Below the pieces are notes generated by a model. The model had not been told where the DNA came from and searched no databases. It was given only the letters and a program-made list of their open reading frames with translations. Shown piece by piece: positions 1-8,830 of a DNA stretch of 64,000 nucleotides. Source of the stretch: Hamadaea sp. (GTDB taxonomy: Bacteria; Actinomycetota; Actinomycetes; Mycobacteriales; Micromonosporaceae); NCBI RefSeq assembly GCF_013362815.1, contig NZ_JABFVK010000030.1:1-64000 (forward strand). Direction: 5' to 3'. A program made the translations under genes and the position numbers. Each line of letters begins with the position of its first letter. Positions within the stretch are counted from its first letter, which is position 1.

Positions 1-895
1 CGCCGGCCACGATGGCGGCCACGGGGTGTGCCGCCACCAGATGAGCCAAGTGCGCCAGGAGCCCTCCTTTCGCCGCGCCGGCCACCGCAGCGCCACCGGC
101 CGCTTTGCCGAACAGGTCGGCACTCAGCGCAGCCGGCACTGGCAGCAGGGCAAAGCCGGCGAGTAACTGTTCTGGCGGTATCAGCGCCTGGCTGAATCGT
201 GAACAGGCACGGCAGTCTCGGAGGTGCCGAGCGAAGCGCTTACGCCACAACGGATTCGGCTGGCCGTTCCACCCCTCGGCCACGGTCGCCAGGACCGGGC
301 ACCGCGGGTGCGCCTGCAATGCGGCGACCACCGATCGAGCGGTGTCGAGCTGAGCGCGCATCCGTTGTACGCGTACAGCGGCGTGGGCCAGGCCGACACC
401 GGTCGCAGCTGCCACCTCGCTGCGTGACAAGTACCCGGCCACCTCGAGCCACCACAGCGACAGCAGCAGGCGATCGGCGGGATCCAGCCAGCGAGCGCTG
501 TCGGCCACCTGACGGCGTTCGTGCGACAGCGCCTGCTGCAAGACCGCGGTGTCCTCGACAGACGCTCCCGGCTGAAGGTCGTCGGCCTCGGCCAGTCCGG
601 CGCGACGATCGGACATCCGCCGACGTCGGCGCAGATAAGTGCTGACCTGGTGTACGGCGATCGTGGCCAGCCACGCTCGGAAGCGGTCCGGTGCACGCAG
701 AGTGCCGAGGTCGGCCAGCGCCCGCACCATGGTCTCCTGCACCACATCGTCGACGTCGGGACTGTCACCGACCGCTCGGCGCACGAGCGCGTAGACGAAC
801 GGCAGATACCTGCGCAGCAGCTGGTCAGCCGCTAGCCGGTCGCCCTTGTGCGCAGCGTTGATCAGGTATGCGTCGGTGAAGTTCTCGGCGGGCAT
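1..895 (-). CDS. ECF-type sigma-70 factor with zinc-finger-like C-terminal extension (3' end missing)
   Basis: The reading frame opens at the ATG at 895 and runs off the left edge without a stop (298 residues visible). Residues 20-95 read as sigma regions 2.1-2.4 (LPFVYALVRRAVGDSPDVDD, then a typical W-A-T-I-A region before an Arg-rich stretch). Residues 120-190 are a region 4 with a helix-turn-helix (SRSEVAAATGVGLAHAAVRV). After it comes H224-x3-C228-x2-C231, the pattern of zinc-binding anti-sigma (ZAS/zf-HC2) domains, then an Ala/Gly-rich hydrophobic tract at about 245-298 that may begin a membrane segment. ECF factors with fused regulatory tails are a known class in actinobacteria, some with C-terminal carbohydrate-binding domains; this one lies divergent to polysaccharide hydrolases. 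The start is preceded only by a weak GAAG-type ribosome site. The family call is firm; the role of the tail is inference. Confidence 0.85.
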   Translation of the reverse strand, partial: MPAENFTDAYLINAAHKGDRLAADQLLRRYLPFVYALVRRAVGDSPDVDDVVQETMVRALADLGTLRAPDRFRAWLATIAVHQVSTYLRRRRRMSDRRAGLAEADDLQPGASVEDTAVLQQALSHERRQVADSARWLDPADRLLLSLWWLEVAGYLSRSEVAAATGVGLAHAAVRVQRMRAQLDTARSVVAALQAHPRCPVLATVAEGWNGQPNPLWRKRFARHLRDCRACSRFSQALIPPEQLLAGFALLPVPAALSADLFGKAAGGAAVAGAAKGGLLAHLAHLVAAHPVAAIVAG

Positions 896-1000
896 CGTTT
901 TCTTCAAGGTCGAGTACGTGGGGTGTCGACTGTGATGCAGGCCGCCGCATCCGTCAAGGGGATGCCGACTGCGACGTTGTCGGCCTGCCTGACATAACAC

Positions 1001-1018
1001 AAACTTCGCCGCAAGTTT
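1001..1018. promoter_or_regulatory. Inverted repeat AAACTT-N6-AAGTTT
   Basis: Perfect 6-base arms around CGCCGC, flanked on the right by CG to give AAGTTTCG. Half-sites of the form CGAAACTT/AAGTTTCG resemble operators reported for xylan-responsive LacI-type regulators in actinomycetes (CGAAACTTTCG-like). Assignment is tentative. It lies about 105 bases upstream of the sigma-factor start and 560 upstream of GH30. Confidence 0.3.
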
Positions 1019-1386
1019 CGCGGGCCATTACCTCCAAATCCGTCGAGCGAAAAGCGTTATCGTCGCTTTCGACGAGACGCCACAATGCCTTCGTAAGCCG
1101 TTTTACCTGGGCAAACTCGGATCCGGATCCGTCGGCGAAACGTGGCTGAAAATTTGCAGTTACGGATGCCTTGAACCCGAGTCGACATTCTGGCAATCTC
1201 GCGATTGTCGATGGAAGCGATCCCAGGCCGATTCGCCCTCGCCATCCCGACCAGGCACCCATTCCGCGCCCACGGAAACGGACGACCATGAAGACCTCCA
1301 CCGGACGAAGTCGGTCCCCCTCCGCCTCCCCGCCACGGCAGCCGCGCCCTCGCGTCAGGCATGACGCCCCAGCCGCCCCGATCGAC

Positions 1387-1396
1387 GGAGCGCTCC
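1387..1396. promoter_or_regulatory. CebR-type operator core GGAGCGCTCC upstream of GH30
   Basis: A 10-base perfect palindrome identical to the core of the CebR/CelR box TGGGAGCGCTCCCA; the outer two positions on each side differ (AC...TC). It lies 180 bases before the GH30 start. The same box occurs in full upstream of the GH9 gene and nearly in full upstream of the FnIII-CBM2 gene in this window. Confidence 0.45.
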
Positions 1397-1576
1397 TCCC
1401 CCACCGATTCTGACCGCGAAAGCGCCTGTGTCATCGGTATTCGGTGCCTGAAGCCGCGCCTTCTTCTGCATGCCGCACCACGGTGTGCGGATGAATCACG
1501 CCTCGAACGCGCCGACACCAGCACCGACAACCTGGGGCCCCATCACCGCGAGCATCCACAACCAGAAGGACGTGAC

Positions 1577-3280
1577 ATGATCCAAGATCCGAACAAGCCG
1601 GGCCACGACGAGCGCAGGCTGCTGAGCCGCCGGGCCGTCCTGACCACGCTGGGGACCGTGCCGGTTCTCACGCTCGCCGCCACGGCACTGGGCACCACCG
1701 ATGCCTCGGCGGCCACGGCGAACATCAATCCGTCGGCGCCGAAGCAGACCATCCGTGGTTTCGGCGGCATGGCCCACGCCGCCTGGATCGGTGACTTGAC
1801 CACCGCTCAACGCGACACCGCCTTCGGCACCGGCGACGGCCACCTGGGATTCTCGGTGCTTCGGATACCCGTCAACGAGAATCAGTCGGACTGGAGCCGG
1901 GACCTCGCGACGGCCCAGCGCGCCGTCGCGCTGGGCGTCACCGTCTTCGCGTCGCCGTGGAACCCTCCGGCGAGCATGACGGAGACCTTCACGCGTGGGA
2001 GCCAGACCGACGCGAAGCGCCTCAAGTACAGCTCCTATGGCGCGTATTCCCAGCACCTCAACAACTTCACCACCTACATGCGAAACAACGGAGTGAACCT
2101 GTACGCCATCTCCGTGCAGAACGAACCCGACTACGCCTACACCTGGACCTGGTGGACGGCTACCGAGATGGTCAACTTCCTGCGGCAGAACGCCGGCGCG
2201 ATCAGCACCAAAGTCATCGCGCCCGAGTCTTTCCAATACGTGAAGTCCATGTCCGACCCGATTCTCAACGACGCCACGGCGTTGGCCAATGTAGACATCA
2301 TCGGGGCGCATCTTTACGGTACGCCTTACTCGAACTTCCCCTACCCGCTCTTCCAGCAGAAGGGAGCGGGCAAAGAGCTCTGGATGACCGAGGTCTATTA
2401 CCCCAACAGCACGGACTCGGGTGACTCTTGGCCCGGTGCGTTGGACGTGGGTGAGCACATCCACCATGCCATGGTCGACGCCCAGTTCCAGACCTATGTC
2501 TGGTGGTACATCCGGCGCAGCTACGGCCCGATGCGCGAGGACGGCCAGATCAGCAAGCGGGGCGCTGTCATGGCCCAGTTCGCGAGGTTCGTACGGCCCG
2601 GCTACGTGCGCATCGACGCCACCGCGAACCCGGCGTCGAACGTCTTCGTCTCGGCGTACCGGGGCGGCGACACCGTCGTCATCGTCGCCGTCAACAAGAA
2701 CACCTCTTCGGTGAGCCAGCAGTTCACCCTGGCGAACGCCAACGCGTCCGGCACCGTCGCGAACTGGCTGACCGACGGAAGCAGGAACGTCGCGGCTCAG
2801 GGCGCGCTGAGCATGTCCAACGGCACGGTCACCGTCACGCTTCCCGCCCGAAGCGTCATGACCCTCGTGACCAGCCTGAACGGCACCTCGTCACCCAGCC
2901 CGTCACCCAGCGGCTCGACCAGCCCCTCCCCGACCGTGTCGCCCACTCCGTCTGCGAGCGGCACCGCTCCCCGGGTCACCTACACGATGAACGCCTGGGA
3001 TTCCGGCTTCACCACGAACATCAACATCGCTAATCCCGGCCCGACCACGATCGACGGCTGGACGCTGGTTTTCACCCTGCCCGCCGGTCAAGCGATCACC
3101 TCCGGCTGGAACGCCACCTTCACACCCGCCAGTGGCCAGGTCAGCGCCCGCAACGTCAGCTACAACGCGACGCTGCCCCCCGGTACGAGCATCGACATCG
3201 GCTTCCAGGCCACACACACCGGCAATACCGCCGAGCCGACCGCGTTCACCCTCAACGGCATCCCTTGCACCGTTTCCTGA
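1577..3280 (+). CDS. Secreted GH30 (subfamily 8-like) glucuronoxylan endo-xylanase with CBM2
   Basis: The 567-residue enzyme should cut xylan backbones near glucuronosyl branches outside the cell. Residues 1-46 form a twin-arginine signal (R18-R19, SRRAVLTTLG, then an Ala-rich core). The catalytic part (about 48-432) closely follows bacterial XynC-type GH30_8 enzymes: IRGFGGMAHAAWIGDLT, SPWNPPASM, acid/base E183 in VQNEPDYA, nucleophile E272 in WMTEVYYPNS, and the YIRRSYGPM segment that in this subfamily binds the glucuronic acid side group. A Ser/Pro/Thr linker (436-465) joins a C-terminal CBM2 (466-567). I chose the ATG at 1577, preceded by GAAGGACGTGAC, because it starts directly before the Tat signal; the open frame itself reaches further upstream. 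GH5 follows after 26 bases, probably co-transcribed. Confidence 0.93.
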   Translation: MIQDPNKPGHDERRLLSRRAVLTTLGTVPVLTLAATALGTTDASAATANINPSAPKQTIRGFGGMAHAAWIGDLTTAQRDTAFGTGDGHLGFSVLRIPVNENQSDWSRDLATAQRAVALGVTVFASPWNPPASMTETFTRGSQTDAKRLKYSSYGAYSQHLNNFTTYMRNNGVNLYAISVQNEPDYAYTWTWWTATEMVNFLRQNAGAISTKVIAPESFQYVKSMSDPILNDATALANVDIIGAHLYGTPYSNFPYPLFQQKGAGKELWMTEVYYPNSTDSGDSWPGALDVGEHIHHAMVDAQFQTYVWWYIRRSYGPMREDGQISKRGAVMAQFARFVRPGYVRIDATANPASNVFVSAYRGGDTVVIVAVNKNTSSVSQQFTLANANASGTVANWLTDGSRNVAAQGALSMSNGTVTVTLPARSVMTLVTSLNGTSSPSPSPSGSTSPSPTVSPTPSASGTAPRVTYTMNAWDSGFTTNINIANPGPTTIDGWTLVFTLPAGQAITSGWNATFTPASGQVSARNVSYNATLPPGTSIDIGFQATHTGNTAEPTAFTLNGIPCTVS

Positions 3281-3306
3281 CTGCGCCTCAACGAAAGGAG
3301 CCACCC

Positions 3307-4905
3307 TTGGCTCGCAACCTCAGGAGAATCAGCAGCATTCTCCTGGCCGGTACGCTGACGGCCGCCCTATCGGTGTCAGGCCTGAGCAGTCAGGCGTCGG
3401 CCGACGCCATGACGCAGTTGAACGCATCGCAGATCGTCGCCGACATGGGCGCGGGCTGGAATCTGGGGAACCAGCTGGAATCGAACTCCAACGGATACCC
3501 CAGCGAAACGGCGTGGGGTAACCCCACGGTGACACAGGCTCTCATCGACCAGGTCAAGGCGGCGGGCTTCAAGACCATCCGGATCCCGGTCTCCTACTTG
3601 AGGTACATCGGACCGGGCCCGGACTACACCATCAACTCCGCCTGGCTCAACAGAATCCAGGAGGTCGTCAACTACGCGTACAACCGCGGCATGTATGTGG
3701 TGATCAACATGCACGGCGACGGCTACAAGACCATCCCCTACTCCTGGCTGATCTGCGACTCCGCCAGTCAAACCGCGATCAGAGCCCAGTATCAGAAGGC
3801 CTGGCAGCAGATCGCCGCCAGGTTTCAGAGCTACGACCAACGCCTGATCTTCGAATCCATGAACGAAGAGTTCGACGGACAGTACGGCAATCCGACTCAA
3901 CCGTGCTACTCGAACATCAACAGCTACAACCAGATCTTCGTCGACACGACGAGAAGAGCCGGCGGCAACAACGACTCCCGGTGGTTACTCGTGCCCGGCT
4001 GGAACACGAACATCGATTACACCGCGGGGAACTATGGGTTCGTGATTCCGAGCGACACCTACCGGTCGTCCTCCATTCCCAGCGCCGAACAGCGGATCAT
4101 GATCTCCGTTCACTATTACGCGCCATGGGACTTCGCCGGCGAGGAGAACGGCACCATCACCCAATGGGGACCGGCCGCGACCAATCCGTCCAGGACGTCG
4201 ACCTGGGGACAGCAGGATTACATGGATTCGCAGCTGAAGGCGATGTACGACAAATTCGTCGTCAGAGGTTTCCCGGTGGTCGTCGGTGAATACGGTTCGA
4301 TCGACAAGTCGTCCTTCGACTCGTCGAACAACCGGTACCGGGCCGACTTCGCCCGCACGCTGGTCGCCACTGCCAAGAAGTACGGAGCCACCACCATTTA
4401 CTGGGACAACGGTGTAAACGGTCAGTACGGCTTCGGGCTGTTCAACCGAAGCACCTACACCGTGACCCAGCCCGGGATCATCAGCGCCATCATGGGAGCG
4501 GTCGGCGGCTCCGGATCGGTCACCCGCTATGAGGCGGAGACGTCGCCGGCGGTATGCACGGGCACGATCGACTCCAACTGGGCCGGTTACTCCGGCAGCG
4601 GCTTCTGCAACGGCAACAACACGGTCGGCGCGTACGCCCAGTTCACGGTCAATGTGAGTGCAGCCGGCACGGCGACGGTGCGAGTCAGGTTCGCCAACGG
4701 CACCACCAGCGCGCGCCCCGCGTCCCTGATCGTCAACGGATCGACCATCCAGACACCCTCGTTCGAAGGCACCGGCACCTGGAGCACCTGGGTCACCAAG
4801 ACCCTCACCGTTTCGCTGAACGCCGGCAGCAACACCATCCGGTTCAATCCCACGACGGCCGGCGGCCTGCCCAACATCGACTACCTGGAAACAGCGACAT
4901 CCTAG
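3307..4905 (+). CDS. Secreted GH5 endo-glucanase-type enzyme with C-terminal CBM6/35-like module
   Basis: The start is a TTG at 3307, seven bases after the ribosome site GAAAGGAG; it gives a clean Sec signal peptide (residues 1-32, ending SSQASAD). The GH5 domain (about 35-398) shows GAGWNLGNQLE, FKTIRIPVSYLRY, INMHGD, catalytic N186-E187 in FESMNEEFDG and nucleophile E328 in VVVGEYGS. GH5 enzymes of this kind cut beta-1,4-glucans or related polymers; subfamily 4 seems likely but I cannot prove it. Residues 407-532 form a beta-sandwich carbohydrate-binding module of CBM6/35 type (RYEAE start, NTIRFNPTTAGGLPNIDYLE end). It lies 26 bases after GH30 and is followed by a strong hairpin terminator, so the two hydrolases form one operon. 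Confidence 0.9.
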   Translation: MARNLRRISSILLAGTLTAALSVSGLSSQASADAMTQLNASQIVADMGAGWNLGNQLESNSNGYPSETAWGNPTVTQALIDQVKAAGFKTIRIPVSYLRYIGPGPDYTINSAWLNRIQEVVNYAYNRGMYVVINMHGDGYKTIPYSWLICDSASQTAIRAQYQKAWQQIAARFQSYDQRLIFESMNEEFDGQYGNPTQPCYSNINSYNQIFVDTTRRAGGNNDSRWLLVPGWNTNIDYTAGNYGFVIPSDTYRSSSIPSAEQRIMISVHYYAPWDFAGEENGTITQWGPAATNPSRTSTWGQQDYMDSQLKAMYDKFVVRGFPVVVGEYGSIDKSSFDSSNNRYRADFARTLVATAKKYGATTIYWDNGVNGQYGFGLFNRSTYTVTQPGIISAIMGAVGGSGSVTRYEAETSPAVCTGTIDSNWAGYSGSGFCNGNNTVGAYAQFTVNVSAAGTATVRVRFANGTTSARPASLIVNGSTIQTPSFEGTGTWSTWVTKTLTVSLNAGSNTIRFNPTTAGGLPNIDYLETATS

Positions 4906-4911
4906 AAGCGA

Positions 4912-4935
4912 GGGCGGGCAGCTTGCTGCCCGCCC
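4912..4935 (+). terminator. Hairpin terminator of the GH30-GH5 operon
   Basis: GGGCGGGCAGC and GCTGCCCGCCC form an 11-base perfect stem with a tight loop, seven bases after the GH5 stop. There is no T-run, as is usual in high-GC actinobacteria. Confidence 0.75.
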
Positions 4936-5165
4936 AACCTCATTTGGGCCGCCTGACGTCTGCCAGACCGGCGGCTCTACTCGTAGAGCACGACCGAGGC
5001 ACACTCGTTCCACGTCTGCGGCTACGACCCCGAAACGTATCGGCCGAGAGTTGCAAGGATCTTGAGAAGGAGTTGAATTCGCAGGTCATCGGGCAGGAGA
5101 GGCTGACGTGGCCAAGATTCCGTTGGGGAGCCGGCTCAGCTGCACGGGCAGCCGGCCCAGACCAC

Positions 5166-5981
5166 CTAGCCGATCTTCCGGTTGTATGAGACCACCGCCA
5201 GCGGGGCGAAGACTGCCACGACCACTGAGCAGCCGAGCACGGCCCAGCCGACATTCGCCGTCATGGAACCCTCGTTCATGAGGTCACGGGTCGCCTTGAT
5301 GACGAGCGTCACCGGGTTGATTCTCACGAACGCCTGCAGCCATCCCGGGAGCGTCTGCAAGGGGACGAACGCGTTCGACAGGAACGTCAGCGGAAACATG
5401 ATCATCATTCCGATGCCCTGCACGGCCTGCGCCGTACGCAGCAATGTTCCCAGCCACGCGAAGATCCACGACAAGGACCAGCCGGCGAAGACGACCAGCA
5501 ACCAGCCCGCCATCACCCCGGCGAGGCCGCCGCCCGGGCGGTAACCCATGAGCAACCCGGTGAGGATGGTCAGCGTCGCCGCGATCCCGTAGCGCAGGAC
5601 ATCGGCCGCCATCGGCCCGGCAAGGGGCGCGATGCGAGACATCGGCAGGGAACGGAACCGGTCGAACACGCCCTTGTCCATGTCCTCGCGCATCTGTGTA
5701 CCCGTGGCCATGCATGCCGTCAGCGACGTCTGGGCCAGGATGCCCGTGATGATGGTCGGCAGATAGCTCTTGACGTCTCCGGCGATGGCCCCGCCGAAGA
5801 TATAGGTGAACATCGCCGTGAACAGCAACGGCTGGATGATGACGTCGAAGAACTGCTCTGGATTGCGTTGCATCTTCTTCAGCGCGCGCCAGGCCATCGA
5901 CATCGTATGCGTGACGGTGTCAGCCAGCGACGTGTGGCCGCTCAGCCGACGTTCGGAGGCGGGGATGATGAGCGTAGTCAT
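5166..5981 (-). CDS. ABC-2 type (DrrB-like) exporter permease
   Basis: A 271-residue integral membrane protein with about six hydrophobic segments. It resembles daunorubicin-resistance DrrB-type permeases: conserved N-terminal region before the first helix (WRALKKMQRNPEQFFDVI), MREDMDKGVFDRFRSLPMSR in the first cytoplasmic loop, and PLTFLSNAFVPLQTLPGWLQ near the fifth helix. With the ATPase encoded just upstream it should form a drug or lipid exporter. The start ATG overlaps the stop of the ATPase gene by four bases (ATGA), so translation is coupled. The substrate cannot be told from sequence. Confidence 0.9.
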   Translation of the reverse strand: MTTLIIPASERRLSGHTSLADTVTHTMSMAWRALKKMQRNPEQFFDVIIQPLLFTAMFTYIFGGAIAGDVKSYLPTIITGILAQTSLTACMATGTQMREDMDKGVFDRFRSLPMSRIAPLAGPMAADVLRYGIAATLTILTGLLMGYRPGGGLAGVMAGWLLVVFAGWSLSWIFAWLGTLLRTAQAVQGIGMMIMFPLTFLSNAFVPLQTLPGWLQAFVRINPVTLVIKATRDLMNEGSMTANVGWAVLGCSVVVAVFAPLAVVSYNRKIG

Positions 5982-7003
5982 CGGGACTCCTCGGATTCGG
6001 CGGCGGCATCGGTGTAATGACCGGTGATGGCCAGGAAGACCTCGTCGAGCGTTGGCTGGCGTACCGACGCCGTCGCGATGCCGATCTCGGCCGTACGCAA
6101 GGCGATCAGCACGTCTGCCGCCCGGTTCGGATCGGGCAGCGCGACCGAGATGCCGCCCGCCTCCGGGGTGAGCGCCGGAGCCTGCCCCAGGATCCGCATC
6201 GCGAGCTCCACCGCCTCGCTCGTGCGATTCACGTCGGTGAGCTGCACGTAGAGCGTGGAATTCCCCACGCTCGCCTTCAGCTCGTTCGGTGTTCCCTCGG
6301 CCACCTTGCGGCCACGGTCGACGACGGCGATCCGATCGGCGAGTTGGTCGGCCTCATCCAGATATTGGGTGGTCAGCAATACCGTGGCCCCATCACGGAT
6401 CAACTCGCGGATGGTGTCCCACATCTGGCCCCTGGTACGCGGATCGAGCCCCGTCGTCGGCTCGTCGAGGAAGATCAGCGGTGGCCGCGAGATCAACGAG
6501 GCGGCCAGATCCAGCCGTCGCCGCATACCACCGGAGAAGGTCTTGATCTGCCGATGCGCGGCGTCTTCGAGACCGAATCGGCCCAGCAGTTCACTGGCCC
6601 GGGCCTTGGCCGACCGGGACTTCAAGCCGACCAGCCGCCCGAACAGCCATAGATTCTCGACAGCGGTGAGATTCTCGTCGACGGATGCGTACTGGCCGGT
6701 CACGCCGACCAGTTGGCGGACCTGGTGAGGCCGGGCCGCCACGTCGACGCCGAAGATGCTCGCCCGCCCACCGTCGATCGCCAGCAACGTCGCGAGCATC
6801 CGCAACATCGTGGTCTTACCCGCGCCATTGGGGCCGAGCACGCCGAACACCTCGCCGATGTTCACACGTAAGTCGATGCCATCGACAGCGACCACGTCTC
6901 CGAAACGCTTCACCAGCCCCGTCGCCTCGACTGCCAGGTCACCCTGCCGCAGGCTCGCTTCCGCCGCGGACACCTGACCTGTGAGGGTGTCAGTCATGTT
7001 CAT
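5978..7003 (-). CDS. ABC exporter ATP-binding protein (DrrA-like)
   Basis: This 341-residue nucleotide-binding subunit has Walker A (GPNGAGKTTM), Q-loop (VTGQYASVDENLT), ABC signature (FSGGMRRRLDLA), Walker B (PPLIFLDEPTTGLD) and H-loop region (LLTTQYLDEAD, with Gln in place of the usual His). The DrrA-type C-terminal extension follows. The frame is open to 7099, but the family N-terminus and the MNMTDTLTG reading favour the ATG at 7003 or 6997; no clear ribosome site precedes either. The Gln instead of His in the switch position is common in the DrrA branch. It pairs with the overlapping permease gene. Confidence 0.9.
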   Translation of the reverse strand: MNMTDTLTGQVSAAEASLRQGDLAVEATGLVKRFGDVVAVDGIDLRVNIGEVFGVLGPNGAGKTTMLRMLATLLAIDGGRASIFGVDVAARPHQVRQLVGVTGQYASVDENLTAVENLWLFGRLVGLKSRSAKARASELLGRFGLEDAAHRQIKTFSGGMRRRLDLAASLISRPPLIFLDEPTTGLDPRTRGQMWDTIRELIRDGATVLLTTQYLDEADQLADRIAVVDRGRKVAEGTPNELKASVGNSTLYVQLTDVNRTSEAVELAMRILGQAPALTPEAGGISVALPDPNRAADVLIALRTAEIGIATASVRQPTLDEVFLAITGHYTDAAAESEESR

Positions 7004-7075
7004 GCGCACCAGTCTGGCCGACACAGCTTGCGGGATGGTTTCACCCCACCCTGATGACCGGTCAGGTCCACAGCA

Positions 7076-7107
7076 ATCGCGGTGTGCACCGGGATGCACA
7101 CCGCGAT
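7076..7107 (-). terminator. Hairpin terminator downstream of the alpha/beta hydrolase
   Basis: ATCGCGGTGTGCA and TGCACACCGCGAT form a perfect 13-base stem with a six-base loop (CCGGGA), starting ten bases after the hydrolase stop. It separates this gene from the exporter genes. Confidence 0.75.
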
Positions 7108-7116
7108 GGATGAGGT

Positions 7117-7935
7117 TCAGTTCTTGCGCAGGAAGTCCAGCACCGCGCTGACGAACAGCGGGGATTCGGCGCTGTTGTAATGCGTGGTCCCCGGGAGGAT
7201 GGCCAGCGCGTGCCCGCCGACGGGCCGGCCCTCGCCCATCCAGCCGCCGTCGCGCTGCCCCCCGCCGAGCAGGCCGAAGAACTCGACGAAGTGGCTCGGC
7301 GGAGCCATGTCTGCGTCGGCGGCGACCACCAGCGTCGGCACCTGCAGGCCGCGTACGTCGGCGGAGAAGTCGAAGTCCTGCCGCATCGACTGGCCGATCT
7401 TGTCCAGCAGCCGGCCGAAGTCCTCCGGGCGTGGGGCAACCCGCTGATACAGCTCGTACATCGGGGTGTCTTTCATGAACTCGGCGGCAGCCGCCGACAC
7501 CTGCGCCTGCAATGGCAGCATCTCCGGGTAGACCGCGGTGCGCTGCAAGAACCCCGACGCGACCACGAGCTTGCCGACCTTTGCCGGGTACTTGGCAGCT
7601 GTCTGCAGGGCAACACCACCGCCGAGGGAGTAGCCGACCAAGTGCGGCTGCTCAAGGCCGAGCGCGTCGATCAGTCCGGCGATGTCGTCGGCCATCAGCC
7701 GCATGTCGATTGGCCGGTCGATGTCGGCCGTGCGGCCGTGGCCTTGCAGATCGGGCAGGATGACCTGGTAATGCTGCGCCAGAGCCGCCGTCGTCGGGCC
7801 GAACATCTCGCCCGACCCGAGCCCACCGTGCAGCAGGATCAGCGGCTGCCCCTCGCCGTGGGTCTCGTAGTACATGTGTAGCCCATTGACGTCCGCGTAC
7901 TGCCCGTTGCCGGCGATGTCGCTTGTCCACGTCAT
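7117..7935 (-). CDS. Alpha/beta-fold hydrolase
   Basis: A 272-residue cytoplasmic protein of the alpha/beta-hydrolase superfamily. Visible are the oxyanion motif ILLHGGLGSG, the nucleophile elbow GYSLGGG (Ser is the nucleophile), and a C-terminal catalytic His in LPGTTHYNS. A likely acidic partner lies in VVAADADMAPPS. The start ATG has a good ribosome site (GAGGAG, six bases upstream). The substrate is not predictable; esterase or lactonase activity is typical. It appears to be a single-gene unit closed by the hairpin at 7076-7107. Confidence 0.85.
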   Translation of the reverse strand: MTWTSDIAGNGQYADVNGLHMYYETHGEGQPLILLHGGLGSGEMFGPTTAALAQHYQVILPDLQGHGRTADIDRPIDMRLMADDIAGLIDALGLEQPHLVGYSLGGGVALQTAAKYPAKVGKLVVASGFLQRTAVYPEMLPLQAQVSAAAAEFMKDTPMYELYQRVAPRPEDFGRLLDKIGQSMRQDFDFSADVRGLQVPTLVVAADADMAPPSHFVEFFGLLGGGQRDGGWMGEGRPVGGHALAILPGTTHYNSAESPLFVSAVLDFLRKN

Positions 7936-8062
7936 GATGTGCTCCTCAAACCGTCGCTCACTGGTTACACGGGCTCAGACGACCCTCGTCGGCGAAACTC
8001 ATCGGTGAGCGACAGATTTCTTCCGCACCCCACACGAGCCTGCAGCGATACGGCGCGCCGGC

Positions 8063-8620
8063 TCAGGCCGCGCGCCGGTAGTGCATGGCGACCGCACCAC
8101 AGCTCAGCGGCTCCACAGAGACCAGGTCAAGCCGTCGGGTGCCGGGCAACCCACTCTCGTACAGGGTGGGACCATGGCCGGCGATCCGGGGATGGACGAG
8201 GAACTTGTACTCGTCGATCAGGTCGAGCCGGTCCAACTCGGTCGCCAGCTTGCCGCTACCCAGAAGCACGCCGGCCGGGGTTTCATCCTTGAGCTTCTGC
8301 ACGCTCGTACGCAGGTCGCCGGTGAGGTGGTGGCTGTTGGCCCACGGGAAGTCGCTCCGGGTCGACGACACCACATACTTCGGCTTGGCGTCCAGCTTGA
8401 CCGCCCACTCGCGCATCGCCGGCGGTGCCGGCTCGTCTCCGCGAGCGACCAACGGCCAATAGCTCTCCATCATCTCGTAGGTGACGCGTCCCCACAGCAT
8501 CGCAGCACTCTCGTCCATGAGACGGGTGAAGAAGGCGTGTGTCTCGTCGTCGGCGATTCCCTCCTGGTGGTCGACGCAGCCATCCAGGGTCACGTTGATG
8601 CTGAACGTCATGAGGCCCAT
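8063..8620 (-). CDS. RibD C-terminal / dihydrofolate-reductase-like protein
   Basis: A 185-residue protein with the DHFR-like fold of the RibD reductase domain: FSINVTLDGC at the N-terminus, MLWGRVTYEMMESYWP, YVVSSTRSDFPW, GVLLGSGKLATEL and the terminal DEYKFLVHPRIAGHGPTLYE. These stand-alone proteins are common in actinobacteria and probably bind NADPH, but their substrate is generally unknown. The start at 8620 lacks a ribosome site, and a -10-like TAGAAT lies six bases upstream, so the mRNA may be leaderless. A second family member is at 27858-28454. Confidence 0.82.
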   Translation of the reverse strand: MGLMTFSINVTLDGCVDHQEGIADDETHAFFTRLMDESAAMLWGRVTYEMMESYWPLVARGDEPAPPAMREWAVKLDAKPKYVVSSTRSDFPWANSHHLTGDLRTSVQKLKDETPAGVLLGSGKLATELDRLDLIDEYKFLVHPRIAGHGPTLYESGLPGTRRLDLVSVEPLSCGAVAMHYRRAA

Positions 8621-8626
8621 GCGGTG

Positions 8627-8632
8627 ATTCTA
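8627..8632 (-). promoter_or_regulatory. -10 element TAGAAT, leaderless start of the DHFR-like gene
   Basis: TAGAAT on the minus strand, then CACCGC, then ATG. The six-base spacing puts transcription start at the ATG itself. No good -35 is visible. Confidence 0.45.
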
Positions 8633-8830
8633 ATGAAAGGCCAGGCCACGGTCCGGCTTTCACACGGGTCGCGTGGTACGCCGGTCCACCGGGCCAGCCG
8701 TCGGGGCCGGACGACTTCGGTCTTCGCCGTCACAAGCGGACGAGGCCTGTAGCGTCGGACCATTTTCGGACAGAGACGGGTTTCACACAGGCCGTGGACA
8801 GAGCCGGTGTCCTGGTTCCAATCTCGGCGC

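Larger units (their letters stand above)
896..1576. other. 681-base divergent intergenic region between sigma factor and GH30
   Basis: Short open frames here lack ribosome sites and family resemblance, so I read no gene. The left half (960-1170) is clearly more AT-rich than its surroundings, as expected of promoter DNA. The region holds an AAACTT-N6-AAGTTT dyad (1001-1018) and a GGAGCGCTCC palindrome (1387-1396). It must contain promoters for both the sigma factor and the GH30-GH5 pair. Confidence 0.6.

Noticed and set aside
1057-1530. 157-codon minus-strand frame upstream of GH30
   Set aside because: Very Arg-rich, no ribosome site, no homology features, in a region with promoter-like composition.
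5166-7003. ABC exporter as part of an antibiotic biosynthetic cluster
   Set aside because: No biosynthetic gene lies nearby; DrrAB-like pairs are common housekeeping exporters in actinobacteria.
7953-8013. GTCGCTCAC...GTGAGCGAC inverted repeat (7953-7961 and 8005-8013)
   Set aside because: Nine-base arms 43 bases apart are too distant for a simple terminator or operator; it may be chance in GC-rich DNA.
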